Positions 9,594 through 19,068 of a stretch of DNA of 64,000 nucleotides are shown here, piece after piece (position 1 is the first letter of the stretch; every line of letters begins with the position of its first letter). The position numbers were made by a program, and so were the translations under genes. The stretch is taken from assembly GCF_002860355.1 (NCBI RefSeq), contig NZ_NMWU01000007.1, positions 1-64,000 on the forward strand. The letters are read 5' to 3'. Origin of the DNA: Bifidobacterium margollesii (GTDB lineage Bacteria; Actinomycetota; Actinomycetes; Actinomycetales; Bifidobacteriaceae). The notes below the pieces were generated by a model. The model was not told the DNA's origin and made no database searches. It was given only the letters and a program-made list of their open reading frames with translations.

Positions 9594-10844
9594 ATGGCGG
9601 AAATCAACGATATGAACGAATCGACGGCGATGAACGAATCGACGACGGCGGACAACGCCGTGGCGGCCTCCGATGATCTCGCGCTGCGCGTGCGGGACGT
9701 CTCCAAAAGCTTCCGACTGCCCACTGAGAAGACCAACAGTCTCAAGGGCGCGCTGTTCAACCTGCTGCGAGGCGTTCGCGGCTATCGTATTCAGCAGGTG
9801 CTCAAGGACATCTCCTTCGACGTGCATAAGGGCGAGTTCTTCGGCATCGTCGGCAAGAACGGTTCCGGCAAGTCGACGCTGCTCAAGATCATCTCGCAGA
9901 TCTACGGCACCGACAGCGGCAGTGTGGAGGTGTTCGGCAAGCTCGTGCCGTTCATCGAACTCGGCGTGGGCTTCAACCCGGAGCTCACCGGTCGCGAGAA
10001 CATCTACCTCAACGGCGCCATGCTCGGCTTCTCCAAGGAGGAGGTCGACGCGATGTACGACGACATCGTCGACTTCGCCGAACTGCGCGACTTCATGGAG
10101 CAGAAGCTCAAGAACTATTCCTCCGGCATGCAGGTTCGTCTGGCGTTCTCCGTGGCGATCAAGTCCCAGGGCGACATCCTCGTGCTCGACGAGGTGCTGG
10201 CTGTGGGCGACGAGGCGTTCCAGAAGAAGTGCCAGGACTACTTCTTCGAGGCCAAGCGTCGCAAGAAGACCATCATTCTCGTCACGCACTCCATGGGCGA
10301 CGTGCGTCGGTACTGCGATCGCGCGATGTTCATCCAGGATGGTGTGATCGCACAGATCGGCGATCCGGACACCATCGCCGACGCCTATTCGAATTCGTTC
10401 CTCGGCACCACGGCCAATGCGGAGGGCGTGACCGACACCAAGCAGCGCGGCGTGGATCTCAAGTCCGTGCGCATGCTGGTCAACGGTGAGGAGCAGAAGT
10501 ATCTGGACAAGTACGAGGACTTCGAGATCGAACTGGCCTTCGACTGCGATGCGCCGGTCTCTAGCCAGTCGGTGCGCGTCGACGTGGTCGACGGACGCGG
10601 ATGGCTCGTCTTCTCACTGCCCGATCCGGACGACGGCGCGAAGGTGCTGGAGGCCGGAAGCCATACGATCCGATACCGGGTGCGCAACGAGCTGGCCTTC
10701 GGCGACTACCATCTGGACTTCGCCTTCGACGACGGTTCCAAGCGCTACCTGATCAAACCCAACTGCTATCAGTTCCACATGAAGGGGTACGCCACTTCGG
10801 CCATGCCGGTGACGGCCCCCCATGTGACCTGCGAGATCGACTGA
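9594..10844 (+). CDS. Polysaccharide ABC exporter, ATP-binding subunit (Wzt/RgpD/TagH type)
   Basis: This ATPase powers glycan export. Walker A GKNGSGKST is near residue 88, the signature YSSGMQV near 175, and Walker B ILVLDEVLAVGDE near 195. A C-terminal domain of about 130 residues (from about 285) follows, as in Wzt proteins where it can recognise the glycan terminus. The N-terminus has an 18-bp tandem duplication encoding MNESTA/MNESTT before the ATPase core, so the true start could be ATG 9594, 9612 or 9630. It directly follows the permease gene and precedes the giant glycosyltransferase. Confidence 0.92.
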   Translation: MAEINDMNESTAMNESTTADNAVAASDDLALRVRDVSKSFRLPTEKTNSLKGALFNLLRGVRGYRIQQVLKDISFDVHKGEFFGIVGKNGSGKSTLLKIISQIYGTDSGSVEVFGKLVPFIELGVGFNPELTGRENIYLNGAMLGFSKEEVDAMYDDIVDFAELRDFMEQKLKNYSSGMQVRLAFSVAIKSQGDILVLDEVLAVGDEAFQKKCQDYFFEAKRRKKTIILVTHSMGDVRRYCDRAMFIQDGVIAQIGDPDTIADAYSNSFLGTTANAEGVTDTKQRGVDLKSVRMLVNGEEQKYLDKYEDFEIELAFDCDAPVSSQSVRVDVVDGRGWLVFSLPDPDDGAKVLEAGSHTIRYRVRNELAFGDYHLDFAFDDGSKRYLIKPNCYQFHMKGYATSAMPVTAPHVTCEID

Positions 10845-10941
10845 CGGGCCGACTGGCCGCACAGAAAAACCGCACAGCCGAAAACCGCACGGACCAACCG
10901 AGCAGACAACCGCACAGCCATTCGAGAGCGAGAGGATATCG

Positions 10942-13900
10942 ATGCTGCAGTTAATCGAAAACCGCAACTATCACGCGGTCATAGATTCTGTAGAGACCAA
11001 AACCGTCGACGGCGTCACCACCACGACCATCAAGGGATGGGCGGTGGACGCCGTTCGCAGTGACACGTTGAAGGTCTCCATCAGGGAGAAGGGGACGGTC
11101 GTCCGTATTCCACGCGCCGATCTGAAGACCATCCATTCCCTGAAGGACGGGGTGAACGCCGGATTCCAGATCACGTTGCCCGGCGATGTGAACGTGGTGC
11201 ACATCGACTTCGATTCCCCCGGGGACCGTGTGACGAAAACCATCAACATCCGCAACACGGAACTGAAGCTACTGCTCACATACCGCTACCTGCAGTTCAG
11301 GCATCTGCTGCATTACCTCACCCATGCGTGGACGCCCAAGGGCATGAAGGCACTGATCAAGGCCGTGAAACGGCGGTTCACGAAGCAGCAGTCGTTCTAC
11401 GAGGCGTGGATCCGCAACCACGAGACCATGACCCGGGAGCAGGCGCTCGACATCGCGTCGGGATTCTCCTCGAAGCCGCTGATCTCCATCGTCACCCCCG
11501 TGTACAACGTGGAGGAGCGTTGGCTGCTGGCCTTCGTGAAATCCGTGCAGAACCAGTGGTACGACAACTGGGAGCTGTGTCTGGCCGACGATCATTCCCC
11601 GGCGCCGCATATTCGTCCGCTGCTGGAAAAGCTCGCCGCCGAGGACAAGCGCATCAAGGTCGTGTTCCGCGAGGAGAACGGGCAGATCTCCCGGGCCACG
11701 AATTCCGCGATCGAGCTGGCTACGGGCGATTACGTCGGTTTCATGGACAACGATGACGAGCTCGCGCCCCAAGCGTTGTTCGAGGTCGTGCGCACGCTCA
11801 ACGAGCAGCCGGACACCGACTTCATCTACACCGACGAAGACAAGGTCACCGAGGACGGCGTTCGGTTCGACCCGTTCTTCAAACCGGGATGGTCGCCGAA
11901 CCTGCTGCTTGGCCACAACTACATCACGCATTTCGTCGTGGTCTCGCGCGAACTGCTCGACAAGGTCGGACCGCTGCGCAGCGACTACGACGGCAGTCAG
12001 GATTACGACTTCGTCCTGCGTGCCACCGAGCAGGCGCATGTGGTGAGGCACATTCCGCAGATGCTGTACCACTGGCGCACCCTCGCCAGTTCGGTGGCGG
12101 GCGATCCCCGCAGCAAGATGTACGCCTACGAGGCCGGACAGAAGGCCATCGAGGCGGCTCTGCAGCGCAGGGGAGTGGGCGCCGAGGTCACCATGCTCGA
12201 CAATCTCGGCACCTACAAGGTGGATTACCGCAGCGAGGATCCATCCGTCACCGTGATCGCCTCCTCGTACACGGACGAACAGTTCAATCGTCTGCGGGAT
12301 ATGACGACCTATCCCGCGGTGGAATTCGTACGGGTCGAGGGCGACGGCATCCATCAGGCCGCCGACCAGGCGGCAGGAGACTACCTCGTTTTCCTCGATG
12401 CCGTGATGCCGCAGTCCGACGCCTGGCTGAGCGAGATGGTCAACTACACGCACGGGCCGAACGTCGGCATCGTGGGCGGCAAGATCTTCGACCACCACAA
12501 GCGCGTGGTCAACGTGGGCGTGACGCTTCGTGCCCTGAAGAGCGGTGATCCGTTCGAGATGCGCGGCGAGTGGGACGAGGGCATCGGCTACTACTTCCGT
12601 GATCTGCTGCCGCGCGAGATGTTCGCCGTCACCGAGGAATGCCTGCTCATCGCGCACAAGGACTACGAACTGCTCAAGGGCTTCAACACCGGACTCAAGC
12701 CCGGTCTGCGCGGCATCGACCTGAGCATGCGCCTCACCCGTCAGAACGGTAAGGCCGTGCTCTGGCAGCCATACTCGGTGTTCACCGATCTGAAGAAGAC
12801 CCCGTTGACGATTGCGCCGGCCGACGTGAACGCCTACCTGAAGAACCGCCAGCAGCTGACCGACCGATTCGCTTCGGCATGCTTCCCCGAATCCGGCTCG
12901 AAGCAGGACGGCATCGTCTACTCCATCGACACGGTGGAATGGGTGTCCAATGGCCGTCAGATCAAGATCACCGGCTGGGCCACCGACCTGCATGACAGCG
13001 AAGACGTGGAGATATCCCTCGGCAGCTGCCCGGGGGTGCACCTCGACGAATGCACCCGCTCGCTGCGCGCCGACGTGAACCTGTCCCTGCCGGTGCCGGC
13101 CAATTCGTTGCTGGGCTTCACGCTACTCGTGGGCGTGCCGGGAGGACGCCAGTCGATGCGCACGAACTCCGTGCCGATGGTGCTCAACACGTCCACCGAC
13201 CAGCGGATCGTCAAGATTCCCGTGGAGCGCTCCAGATTCCGAGAGAACGTCAAGAAGTTCATCCGCAAGGTCAAGCTGCTACGTCATCCGCGCAGCACCG
13301 GCAAGCGATTGATCGAGAAATACTGGGCTCCCCGCTGGCAGAAGCAGGCCTATCAGCGGCTCATCGCCAAGACCGAACGGTATGATCCCACGCAGGTGCA
13401 TGCCGAGATCGCCGGGTTCAGGTACCGTCCGCTGATCTCCATTGTCACCCCCGTGTACAACGTGGACGAGCAGTGGCTGCGCAAGTGCGTGCAGTCGATC
13501 CGTGACCAGTACTACGACAATTGGGAGCTGTGCCTGGCCGACGACCACTCCAGCAAGCCGCACGTGCGTCCGCTGTTGGAGCGGCTCGCCGCTGAGGACA
13601 AGCGCATCAAGGTCGTGTTCCGTGAGGCGAACGGCCACATCTCGCGCGCCACGAACTCAGCGCTGGAGGTCGCCACCGGCGAATTCGTCGGTTTGATGGA
13701 CAACGACGACGAGCTGCCGCCGCAGGCGCTGTACGAGGTGGTCCGCGCGCTGAACGACGACCCCGATCTGGATCTGATCTACACCGACGAGGACAAGATC
13801 GACGAGGATGGCAATCGTTCCGATCCGCATTTCAAGCCGGACTACGCGCCCGATCTGCTGATGAGCACCAACTACATCAGCCATTTCAGCGTGTACCGTC

Positions 13901-15039
13901 GTTCGATCATCAACGAGATCGGCGGTCTGCGCGTCGGATACGAGGGCTCGCAGGATTACGATCTGACCCTGCGGTTCGTGGAGAAGACCACGCCGGAGCG
14001 GATCCGCCACATTCCCAAGGTGCTGTACCACTGGCGTACGCTGGCCACGTCCACCGCGTCGAGCGGCTCGGCCAAGAGCTACACCTCCGAGGCCGGTCTG
14101 CGCGCGCTGCAATCCGCGATCGAACGTCGCGGCCTCGATGCGACCGTTGCCTCCGCCGGCCCGAACGGCATCTACAACGTGCACTACGCCATCGAAGGCC
14201 AGCCGTTGGTGTCGGTGGTGATCCCCACGAAGAACGGCTACGACAACGTGGAACGCTGCGTCAGCTCGATCATCAAGAAGACCACTTACCCGAACTACGA
14301 GATCGTGCTCGCCGACAACGGCAGCACCAACCCGCACATGTTCGAGCTGTACAAGCGGTTCGAGGAGGAACTGGGCGACCGGTTCCGCGTCGAGGAGATC
14401 GACATCCCGTTTAACTTCTCGCGGATCAACAACCTTGCCGCCAAGACGGCGAAGGGGGAGTACCTGCTGTTCCTCAACGACGACACCGAGGTGATCGCAC
14501 CGGACTGGATGACGCGCATGCTCTCGTTCGCCCAGCTCGATCGCATCGGCGTGGTGGGCGCGAAGCTGTACTACCCGACGGAGACCATTCAGCATGCCGG
14601 CATCGTGCTCGGTCTGGGAGGCGCCGCCGGACACATTCAGGTGGGCTTCCCCCGCGGATACCTCGGCTACTTCGGCCGACTGATCGAGAACGTGAACTAC
14701 TATGCGGTGACCGCAGCCTGCTGCATGGTGAAGGCCTCCGACTTCTGGGCCGTGGACGGGTTCGACGAGCAGCTGGCCGTGGCGTACAACGATGTGGATC
14801 TGTGCATTCGCATCCACGATCGACTCGGCCGCGACAACGTCTGGGCCCATGAGGCGGAGCTGTACCACTACGAGTCGGTGACCCGCGGCTACGACGTCAA
14901 GAGCCGGGAGAAGAAGGCCCGTCTGGATCGCGAGTCCGACAAGTTCCGGGAGAAATACGAGACGATCGTGGAGAACGATCCGTATTACAATCCGAACCTC
15001 TCGCGCACTTCCGGCAATTTCTGGGTGCGCAAGGTGTGA
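10942..15039 (+). CDS. Giant tandem-duplicated multidomain glycosyltransferase (four GT2-like domains)
   Basis: The 1365-residue protein consists of two similar halves. Each has a beta-rich domain with a GWA motif (residues about 25-90 and 670-740), a GT2 domain with SIVTPVYNV, LADDHS and MDNDDE (from about 178 and 829), and a second GT2-like domain (from about 433 and 1087). The last domain is intact, with VVIPTKNG, LADNGS and NDDTE. The second domain of the first half has lost the DNGS and DDT motifs (it reads LDAVMP) and may be non-catalytic. RGD-like C-terminal region ends with a QHAG and a YNDVDLCIR segment typical of rhamnosyl or galactosyl transferases. It likely builds the polymer exported by the adjacent ABC system. 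The start ATG has AGAGGAT upstream. Confidence 0.88.
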   Translation: MLQLIENRNYHAVIDSVETKTVDGVTTTTIKGWAVDAVRSDTLKVSIREKGTVVRIPRADLKTIHSLKDGVNAGFQITLPGDVNVVHIDFDSPGDRVTKTINIRNTELKLLLTYRYLQFRHLLHYLTHAWTPKGMKALIKAVKRRFTKQQSFYEAWIRNHETMTREQALDIASGFSSKPLISIVTPVYNVEERWLLAFVKSVQNQWYDNWELCLADDHSPAPHIRPLLEKLAAEDKRIKVVFREENGQISRATNSAIELATGDYVGFMDNDDELAPQALFEVVRTLNEQPDTDFIYTDEDKVTEDGVRFDPFFKPGWSPNLLLGHNYITHFVVVSRELLDKVGPLRSDYDGSQDYDFVLRATEQAHVVRHIPQMLYHWRTLASSVAGDPRSKMYAYEAGQKAIEAALQRRGVGAEVTMLDNLGTYKVDYRSEDPSVTVIASSYTDEQFNRLRDMTTYPAVEFVRVEGDGIHQAADQAAGDYLVFLDAVMPQSDAWLSEMVNYTHGPNVGIVGGKIFDHHKRVVNVGVTLRALKSGDPFEMRGEWDEGIGYYFRDLLPREMFAVTEECLLIAHKDYELLKGFNTGLKPGLRGIDLSMRLTRQNGKAVLWQPYSVFTDLKKTPLTIAPADVNAYLKNRQQLTDRFASACFPESGSKQDGIVYSIDTVEWVSNGRQIKITGWATDLHDSEDVEISLGSCPGVHLDECTRSLRADVNLSLPVPANSLLGFTLLVGVPGGRQSMRTNSVPMVLNTSTDQRIVKIPVERSRFRENVKKFIRKVKLLRHPRSTGKRLIEKYWAPRWQKQAYQRLIAKTERYDPTQVHAEIAGFRYRPLISIVTPVYNVDEQWLRKCVQSIRDQYYDNWELCLADDHSSKPHVRPLLERLAAEDKRIKVVFREANGHISRATNSALEVATGEFVGLMDNDDELPPQALYEVVRALNDDPDLDLIYTDEDKIDEDGNRSDPHFKPDYAPDLLMSTNYISHFSVYRRSIINEIGGLRVGYEGSQDYDLTLRFVEKTTPERIRHIPKVLYHWRTLATSTASSGSAKSYTSEAGLRALQSAIERRGLDATVASAGPNGIYNVHYAIEGQPLVSVVIPTKNGYDNVERCVSSIIKKTTYPNYEIVLADNGSTNPHMFELYKRFEEELGDRFRVEEIDIPFNFSRINNLAAKTAKGEYLLFLNDDTEVIAPDWMTRMLSFAQLDRIGVVGAKLYYPTETIQHAGIVLGLGGAAGHIQVGFPRGYLGYFGRLIENVNYYAVTAACCMVKASDFWAVDGFDEQLAVAYNDVDLCIRIHDRLGRDNVWAHEAELYHYESVTRGYDVKSREKKARLDRESDKFREKYETIVENDPYYNPNLSRTSGNFWVRKV

Positions 15040-15054
15040 GCCGAAGCGGATCGA

Positions 15055-15102
15055 GAGCGGTTGGTCGAAGCGAGACGGCTTTGGCCAACCGCTCTTGTTT
15101 TT
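15055..15102 (+). terminator. Rho-independent terminator after the giant glycosyltransferase
   Basis: Arms GAGCGGTTGG (15055-15064) and CCAACCGCTC (15085-15094) enclose a 20-base loop and are followed by TTGTTTTT. This is 16 bases after the stop codon of the giant glycosyltransferase and ends the exporter operon. Confidence 0.85.
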
Positions 15103-15250
15103 GCGTGGCCACACGGTTTTCTGACCACTCTGGTTTTCTGGCCACACGGTTTTCTGACCACCCCGGTTTTCTGACCACTCCGGTTTTTCTGACCACCCTG
15201 GTTTTCTGACCACCCTGGTTTTCTGACCACCCTGGTTTTCTGACCACCCC
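15103..15250. repeat. Tandem array of about eight 17-bp units
   Basis: Starting at 15117, units of 16-18 bp with consensus TTTTCTGACCACCCTGG repeat seven times, with a partial eighth copy to 15250 and a degenerate partial copy at 15103-15116. Units differ by one to three substitutions and small length changes. The array lies between the terminators of two convergent genes, so it is intergenic. It has no spacers and is not a CRISPR. Confidence 0.9.
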
Positions 15251-15252
15251 CA

Positions 15253-15287
15253 CCCGGCGTTCGCCGGGAGCCCCCGCCGGCGGGGGC
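15253..15287 (-). terminator. Two back-to-back GC-rich hairpins
   Basis: CCCGGCGTTCGCCGGG (15253-15268) and the perfect palindrome GCCCCCGCCGGCGGGGGC (15270-15287) lie directly after the stop of the minus-strand ATP-grasp gene. They probably end its transcript, with the 17-bp array beyond them. Confidence 0.6.
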
Positions 15288-15288
15288 G

Positions 15289-16539
15289 TTAGAACCCGGT
15301 GTCGGTGGGATGCGGATAGTATCTGCCGAACTTGCGGTACTGGTTGAGTTCGGATTCCATGAGATACAGCCAGCGCTTGGGGCCGGCGTCCTTCGGGTTG
15401 CGCTGAGGGCTGATGCGACCGGCCTTCTGCAGCCGTCGTACCTGGGCCTTGAGCTTCGGATCCACCACGTAGCGCAGCAGCAGCCGGTTCGGGATGATGG
15501 AGTACAGCACTTCGCGGCTGGCCACACGGGCCGGCTGGAGGTTGCCGTCGATCACGTCGGAGACGAGCACCTCCATCGGGTTGATGCCGGCGCCATACAC
15601 GTAGAAACTGTTGCGGCCGATGCGGGGATTCACCTCAAGGAAGTAGAACGTGCCGGTATGCGGGTCGCGTTTGACGTCGAAGTTCGCGAACCCGTGATAG
15701 TCGATCGCCTCCAGGAACCGGCGTGCCGGTTCGAGAATATCGTCGATCGGTTCGGTGACCATCGCGCACGGGTTGCCCAGCGTGGCGGGATGATGCTCTT
15801 CGAGCAGCACATGGGCCGAGCACAGCAGCGACACCCTGCCTGTGGAATCCACATACGCGGTGACCGAATACATGCCGGTATCGTCACCTTCCACCAGCTC
15901 CTGGGCCACGAACGTGTCGCGGAATCCCGCCTTGGCCAGCGTCCGCCAAAGATTGTCAAGCTGTTCGGGGGTGTCGATGCGGTAGACCTTCTGCCGGCCT
16001 TCGAAGATGAGGTTCTCGTACTGGGAGCTGTCCGCGGGCTTGGCGACCACGGGGAACCGCAGATCGTCGGGAACCGGCTGGGGAGTCCAATCGGGCCTGC
16101 CGGCCTCGGTGAAATCCTCGTAGAACGACTTCGGCACCGGCATGCCATGAGCGGTGGCCAGCCGTTCGAACTCCTGCTTGTCGCTCACCTGCTCGATCAC
16201 CTCCAGTGAGGGGATCGGCAGCACGTAGTAGCGTTCCAACTCCTCGCGGTGCAAAGCCAGCACATGGATGCGCCAGTCGGTGTTGGCGAGCAGCAGCAAC
16301 GCGCGCTTCGGATTACGGGCCTTGAGATCCGCGCCGATGCGCAGCAGCTCCTCGACGAGCGGCAGCTCCTCGTTGGCACGGGAGAACTCATGCCGGGTGA
16401 GGATCCTCGAATCCCTGATGGCGCTCGGATTGTAGGCGGTCACCAGAATCGGCTTGACGCCGTAGGCGTCGTTCAGTTCGCGGGCCAGCGCATACGCGCC
16501 CAGATCGCCGCCAAGAATCACCGGCTGGAAAGATGCCAT
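15289..16539 (-). CDS. ATP-grasp ligase, D-aspartate ligase-like
   Basis: The 416-residue protein opens with PVILGGDLGAYALAREL, closely resembling the start of the D-aspartate ligase family (Asl of Enterococcus faecium, known to activate D-Asp for the peptidoglycan side chain). ATP-grasp signatures include VAKPADSSQYE near residue 172, the ANFDVKRD region near 295 and FLEVNPRIG near 310. By analogy it would ligate a D-amino acid to the stem-peptide lysine in the cytoplasm. The neighbouring FemAB-type and MurE genes support a cell-wall role. It is transcribed divergently from the StrS-type gene. The amino acid used is an inference. Confidence 0.75.
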   Translation of the reverse strand: MASFQPVILGGDLGAYALARELNDAYGVKPILVTAYNPSAIRDSRILTRHEFSRANEELPLVEELLRIGADLKARNPKRALLLLANTDWRIHVLALHREELERYYVLPIPSLEVIEQVSDKQEFERLATAHGMPVPKSFYEDFTEAGRPDWTPQPVPDDLRFPVVAKPADSSQYENLIFEGRQKVYRIDTPEQLDNLWRTLAKAGFRDTFVAQELVEGDDTGMYSVTAYVDSTGRVSLLCSAHVLLEEHHPATLGNPCAMVTEPIDDILEPARRFLEAIDYHGFANFDVKRDPHTGTFYFLEVNPRIGRNSFYVYGAGINPMEVLVSDVIDGNLQPARVASREVLYSIIPNRLLLRYVVDPKLKAQVRRLQKAGRISPQRNPKDAGPKRWLYLMESELNQYRKFGRYYPHPTDTGF

Positions 16540-16748
16540 CTGTCAATCCCTCACTCACATGCTCGTATCGGTATTCGGCCGGGACGCGCGGGTTCCCCGC
16601 ACGTCCGAACGTCTGCAATTCTACATTCCGTCGTGTGCCCATCGCGTGAAACCTCGACGATGCGGTATGCCTGAAGATCGGCTCGGCGGCGGCGATGAGA
16701 TAGATTGAAAGACGGCATCCCATTCTGCGGACGAAGGAAAGAACAACG

Positions 16749-17954
16749 ATGAGCATCAACGGCACCACCAGCACGCGAACCGACTCCGAATCCTGCCGGG
16801 CACTGGCCGACCGTACCGGTACGAACGCCCGGGACTGGTATCCGGTGTTCAAAGCCCGGTACGGCATGTCAGTGGTCTTCGAAACGGTCAGGGACCAGCG
16901 GTCGAAAGGGTCGGTCGTCACCCAGCTGTTCACCTGCTGCACGGCCGTCGATCCCATCGTGTCCGCCGGACTTGATCCTGTGTATGCCGACATCGACCGC
17001 CATACGATCTCCATCGATGCGGATCGTCTTGATCTCGATGCTGTGCCCGCCCCCCGAGCGGTGATGCTTCAGCATACTTTCGGTCTTATCGATACGGCGT
17101 CGTCCACAACACTGGCGGCCAAGGCTCACGATGCCGGCGCGCTGGTGATGGAGGATTGCGCCCACTGCGTGGGACGGATGGCCCGGGATGAACGCGGCTT
17201 GCCGCTGGCCGACGTGTCGATCCATTCGTTCGGCGTGGAGAAGATGCTGCCCACCCGTTTCGGCGGAGCGGTATGGATCAATCCTCGTCTGGCGGCCACG
17301 GACCCGGCATTGGACCGTGAGATTCGCAGCAGGCTCGCCGCATTGCCGGTTCCCGGCCGGAGATTGGATCTGGTGACGAAGCTGTACGTCAATGAGAACC
17401 GTGTCTTCTCACGGTTGGGAGGGCTTGGCGGCTCACTGCGCAATGCCTTCACCGGATTCGGCTGGTATGAGCCTCCGATCGCGCAGGTCGAGCGTCAGGG
17501 GCGTCTCGCCTACCCGCCGTTCGCCCCCACCGTCTGGATTGACGCCAAGGCCGCGTCGGCATTGCGGAGGCTTGACGAGAACGAGGAGTCTCGCCGGCGC
17601 ATCGTAGACGTCTATCGTCGACGGCTTGCCGACGTCCCCTCCTTGGAGATTCCCTCGGCTGCGGTGGCGGAGCCGAACCAGCCGCTGCTGCGGTTCCCGC
17701 TGTTCGCGGTGGACACCGCAACCGCGGATCGTCTGATCGACGTGGTGAGGGCTGCGGGAGGATATGCGGAACGCTGGTATCGACCCGAACTGTTCCCCGG
17801 AGTCACCGACGAGCGGGCCTACGGTCTTGACCGGCTGGACCGGACGACCGTCACCGTGTCGGACGAGTTGGTGGATCGGGCGCTCTGCCTGCCCACCGAG
17901 CTCGACGAACGACGCGCCGAGTCGATCTGCGACGCACTGCTGGCTGCGGTGTGA
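16749..17954 (+). CDS. DegT/DnrJ/EryC1/StrS-type PLP-dependent protein
   Basis: The 401-residue protein has the StrS-family layout: TQLFTCCTAVDPIVSAGL near residue 56, the MEDCAH motif near 134 and the expected PLP lysine at Lys165 in HSFGVEKMLPTRFGG. Family members transaminate keto-sugars or act as sugar-modifying PLP enzymes. The start is ATG 16749 with GAAGGAAAG upstream. It sits divergent from a D-Asp-ligase-like gene and convergent with a FemAB-type gene, so it may supply or modify a cell-wall precursor, but it could equally serve surface-glycan synthesis. Nothing in the sequence fixes the substrate. Confidence 0.8.
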   Translation: MSINGTTSTRTDSESCRALADRTGTNARDWYPVFKARYGMSVVFETVRDQRSKGSVVTQLFTCCTAVDPIVSAGLDPVYADIDRHTISIDADRLDLDAVPAPRAVMLQHTFGLIDTASSTTLAAKAHDAGALVMEDCAHCVGRMARDERGLPLADVSIHSFGVEKMLPTRFGGAVWINPRLAATDPALDREIRSRLAALPVPGRRLDLVTKLYVNENRVFSRLGGLGGSLRNAFTGFGWYEPPIAQVERQGRLAYPPFAPTVWIDAKAASALRRLDENEESRRRIVDVYRRRLADVPSLEIPSAAVAEPNQPLLRFPLFAVDTATADRLIDVVRAAGGYAERWYRPELFPGVTDERAYGLDRLDRTTVTVSDELVDRALCLPTELDERRAESICDALLAAV

Positions 17955-17989
17955 TCCGATGTCGATCCGTTGACGCTATTTGCGCAGCG

Positions 17990-18988
17990 CTACTTACGCA
18001 GCTTGCGACGTAGCGACTGCAGCAGGGTCAACGCTTTGTAGAAGCACTTCTTGATCGGAATGTCGCGGCCGGGAGCCACGGGGGTGATCTCCTCGGTGAA
18101 CTTGGTCTTGAACTCGTTGAGTCCCTTGAGGCTCGGCGCGAAGTCGCTGCCGATGCCCATCAGATCGTATTCGGTGATGCCCTGCGCGCCCAGAATGCAG
18201 CATTCGTTGTAGAGCAGCTTGTCGGTCACATGCATGCGCATCACTTCGCTGCGCATGCCGGCGTAATAGCGTACGGCATGGGTGCCGTTCACCGTCACGA
18301 TCGACCATGCCACCACACGATTGTCGATGCGGGCCGCGAACACACGGCAGTGGTCGGCGCCGAGCGCCGTGATCATGTCGGAATAGTCGGTGATCGGCGC
18401 CGGGGTGAATCCGTCGCGTTTCCCGGTCTCCACCATCACGTCGTAGTACTCCGAAAAGTCCTTGATCGCCTGCGCGGTTTCATCGGCCGTTTCGGCCGGG
18501 CATTCGCGCAACGCCTTACGGACGTCACGGCGTCCGCGACGCTTCATGCGCTTGAGGATCTCCTCGTCGCCGCCGGTGACGTCGATCACCACCGTCTGAT
18601 CGTACGGCACGGTGGACAGCACCGGCACCGTGCCAGCCTCGAACCAGGTGTCGAGACGCAGGAACACCTGACGTTTGTCGCGGTTCCTCACCATGTCCGC
18701 GATGGCGGCGATCGTCTCCTGCTCCGTGGCCTCGTCGGGCTTGTCGATCCACGTCGGACCGTGCATCGAACGCAGATAATGGTAACCGTGGGTTTCCATG
18801 TCGATCAGTGACAGGAAGGCGATCGTTGCCCCGTCACGCTTGATCAGGAACGCGCCGCACGGCGTGCGACCGGGAATATCGGCCTGAAAGTCCGCCCAGA
18901 TCCCGGTCTGCTCGATCGGCAGCGTCACGCCGGCCTGCTCGGCCGCCGCCTCCATCGTCCTGAAATCGGTTTTCTCTACACTGATCAT
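17990..18988 (-). CDS. FemAB/FemX-type peptidyltransferase
   Basis: Proteins of this family use aminoacyl-tRNA to add the first or later amino acids of the peptidoglycan cross-bridge to lipid II. Here the tandem GNAT-like fold is recognisable from KRRGRRDVRKALRE (near residue 153) and the C-terminal EYDLMGIGSDFAPSLKGLNE followed by FKTKF, a FemAB hallmark. Length is 332 residues from ATG 18986-18988, which has GGAGG five bases upstream; a GTG four codons earlier is less likely because it overlaps that site. It lies 80 bp behind murE on the same strand, so the two probably form an operon. The amino acid added is unknown. Confidence 0.85.
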   Translation of the reverse strand: MISVEKTDFRTMEAAAEQAGVTLPIEQTGIWADFQADIPGRTPCGAFLIKRDGATIAFLSLIDMETHGYHYLRSMHGPTWIDKPDEATEQETIAAIADMVRNRDKRQVFLRLDTWFEAGTVPVLSTVPYDQTVVIDVTGGDEEILKRMKRRGRRDVRKALRECPAETADETAQAIKDFSEYYDVMVETGKRDGFTPAPITDYSDMITALGADHCRVFAARIDNRVVAWSIVTVNGTHAVRYYAGMRSEVMRMHVTDKLLYNECCILGAQGITEYDLMGIGSDFAPSLKGLNEFKTKFTEEITPVAPGRDIPIKKCFYKALTLLQSLRRKLRK

Positions 18989-19068
18989 GCGTTCCTCCAC
19001 GTCTTTCCGGGGCCTACGACTCCTGAACCGTCAATGAGTGTACCAACGAATGGCGGCGTTTCAGTCGT

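Noticed and set aside
8769-10289. Minus-strand open frame of 506 codons opposite the ABC exporter genes
   Set aside because: His/Asp/Glu-rich composition typical of antisense reading of biased codons; no domains; both exporter genes on the plus strand are certain.
11269-15213. Two long minus-strand open frames opposite the giant glycosyltransferase
   Set aside because: Antisense shadows. The second begins in the 17-bp repeat array, which gives a repetitive GWSEN/GGQKT-like peptide with no support as a real protein.
15103-15250. CRISPR array
   Set aside because: Units are directly adjacent with no spacers, unit length is only 17 bp, and no cas genes are present.
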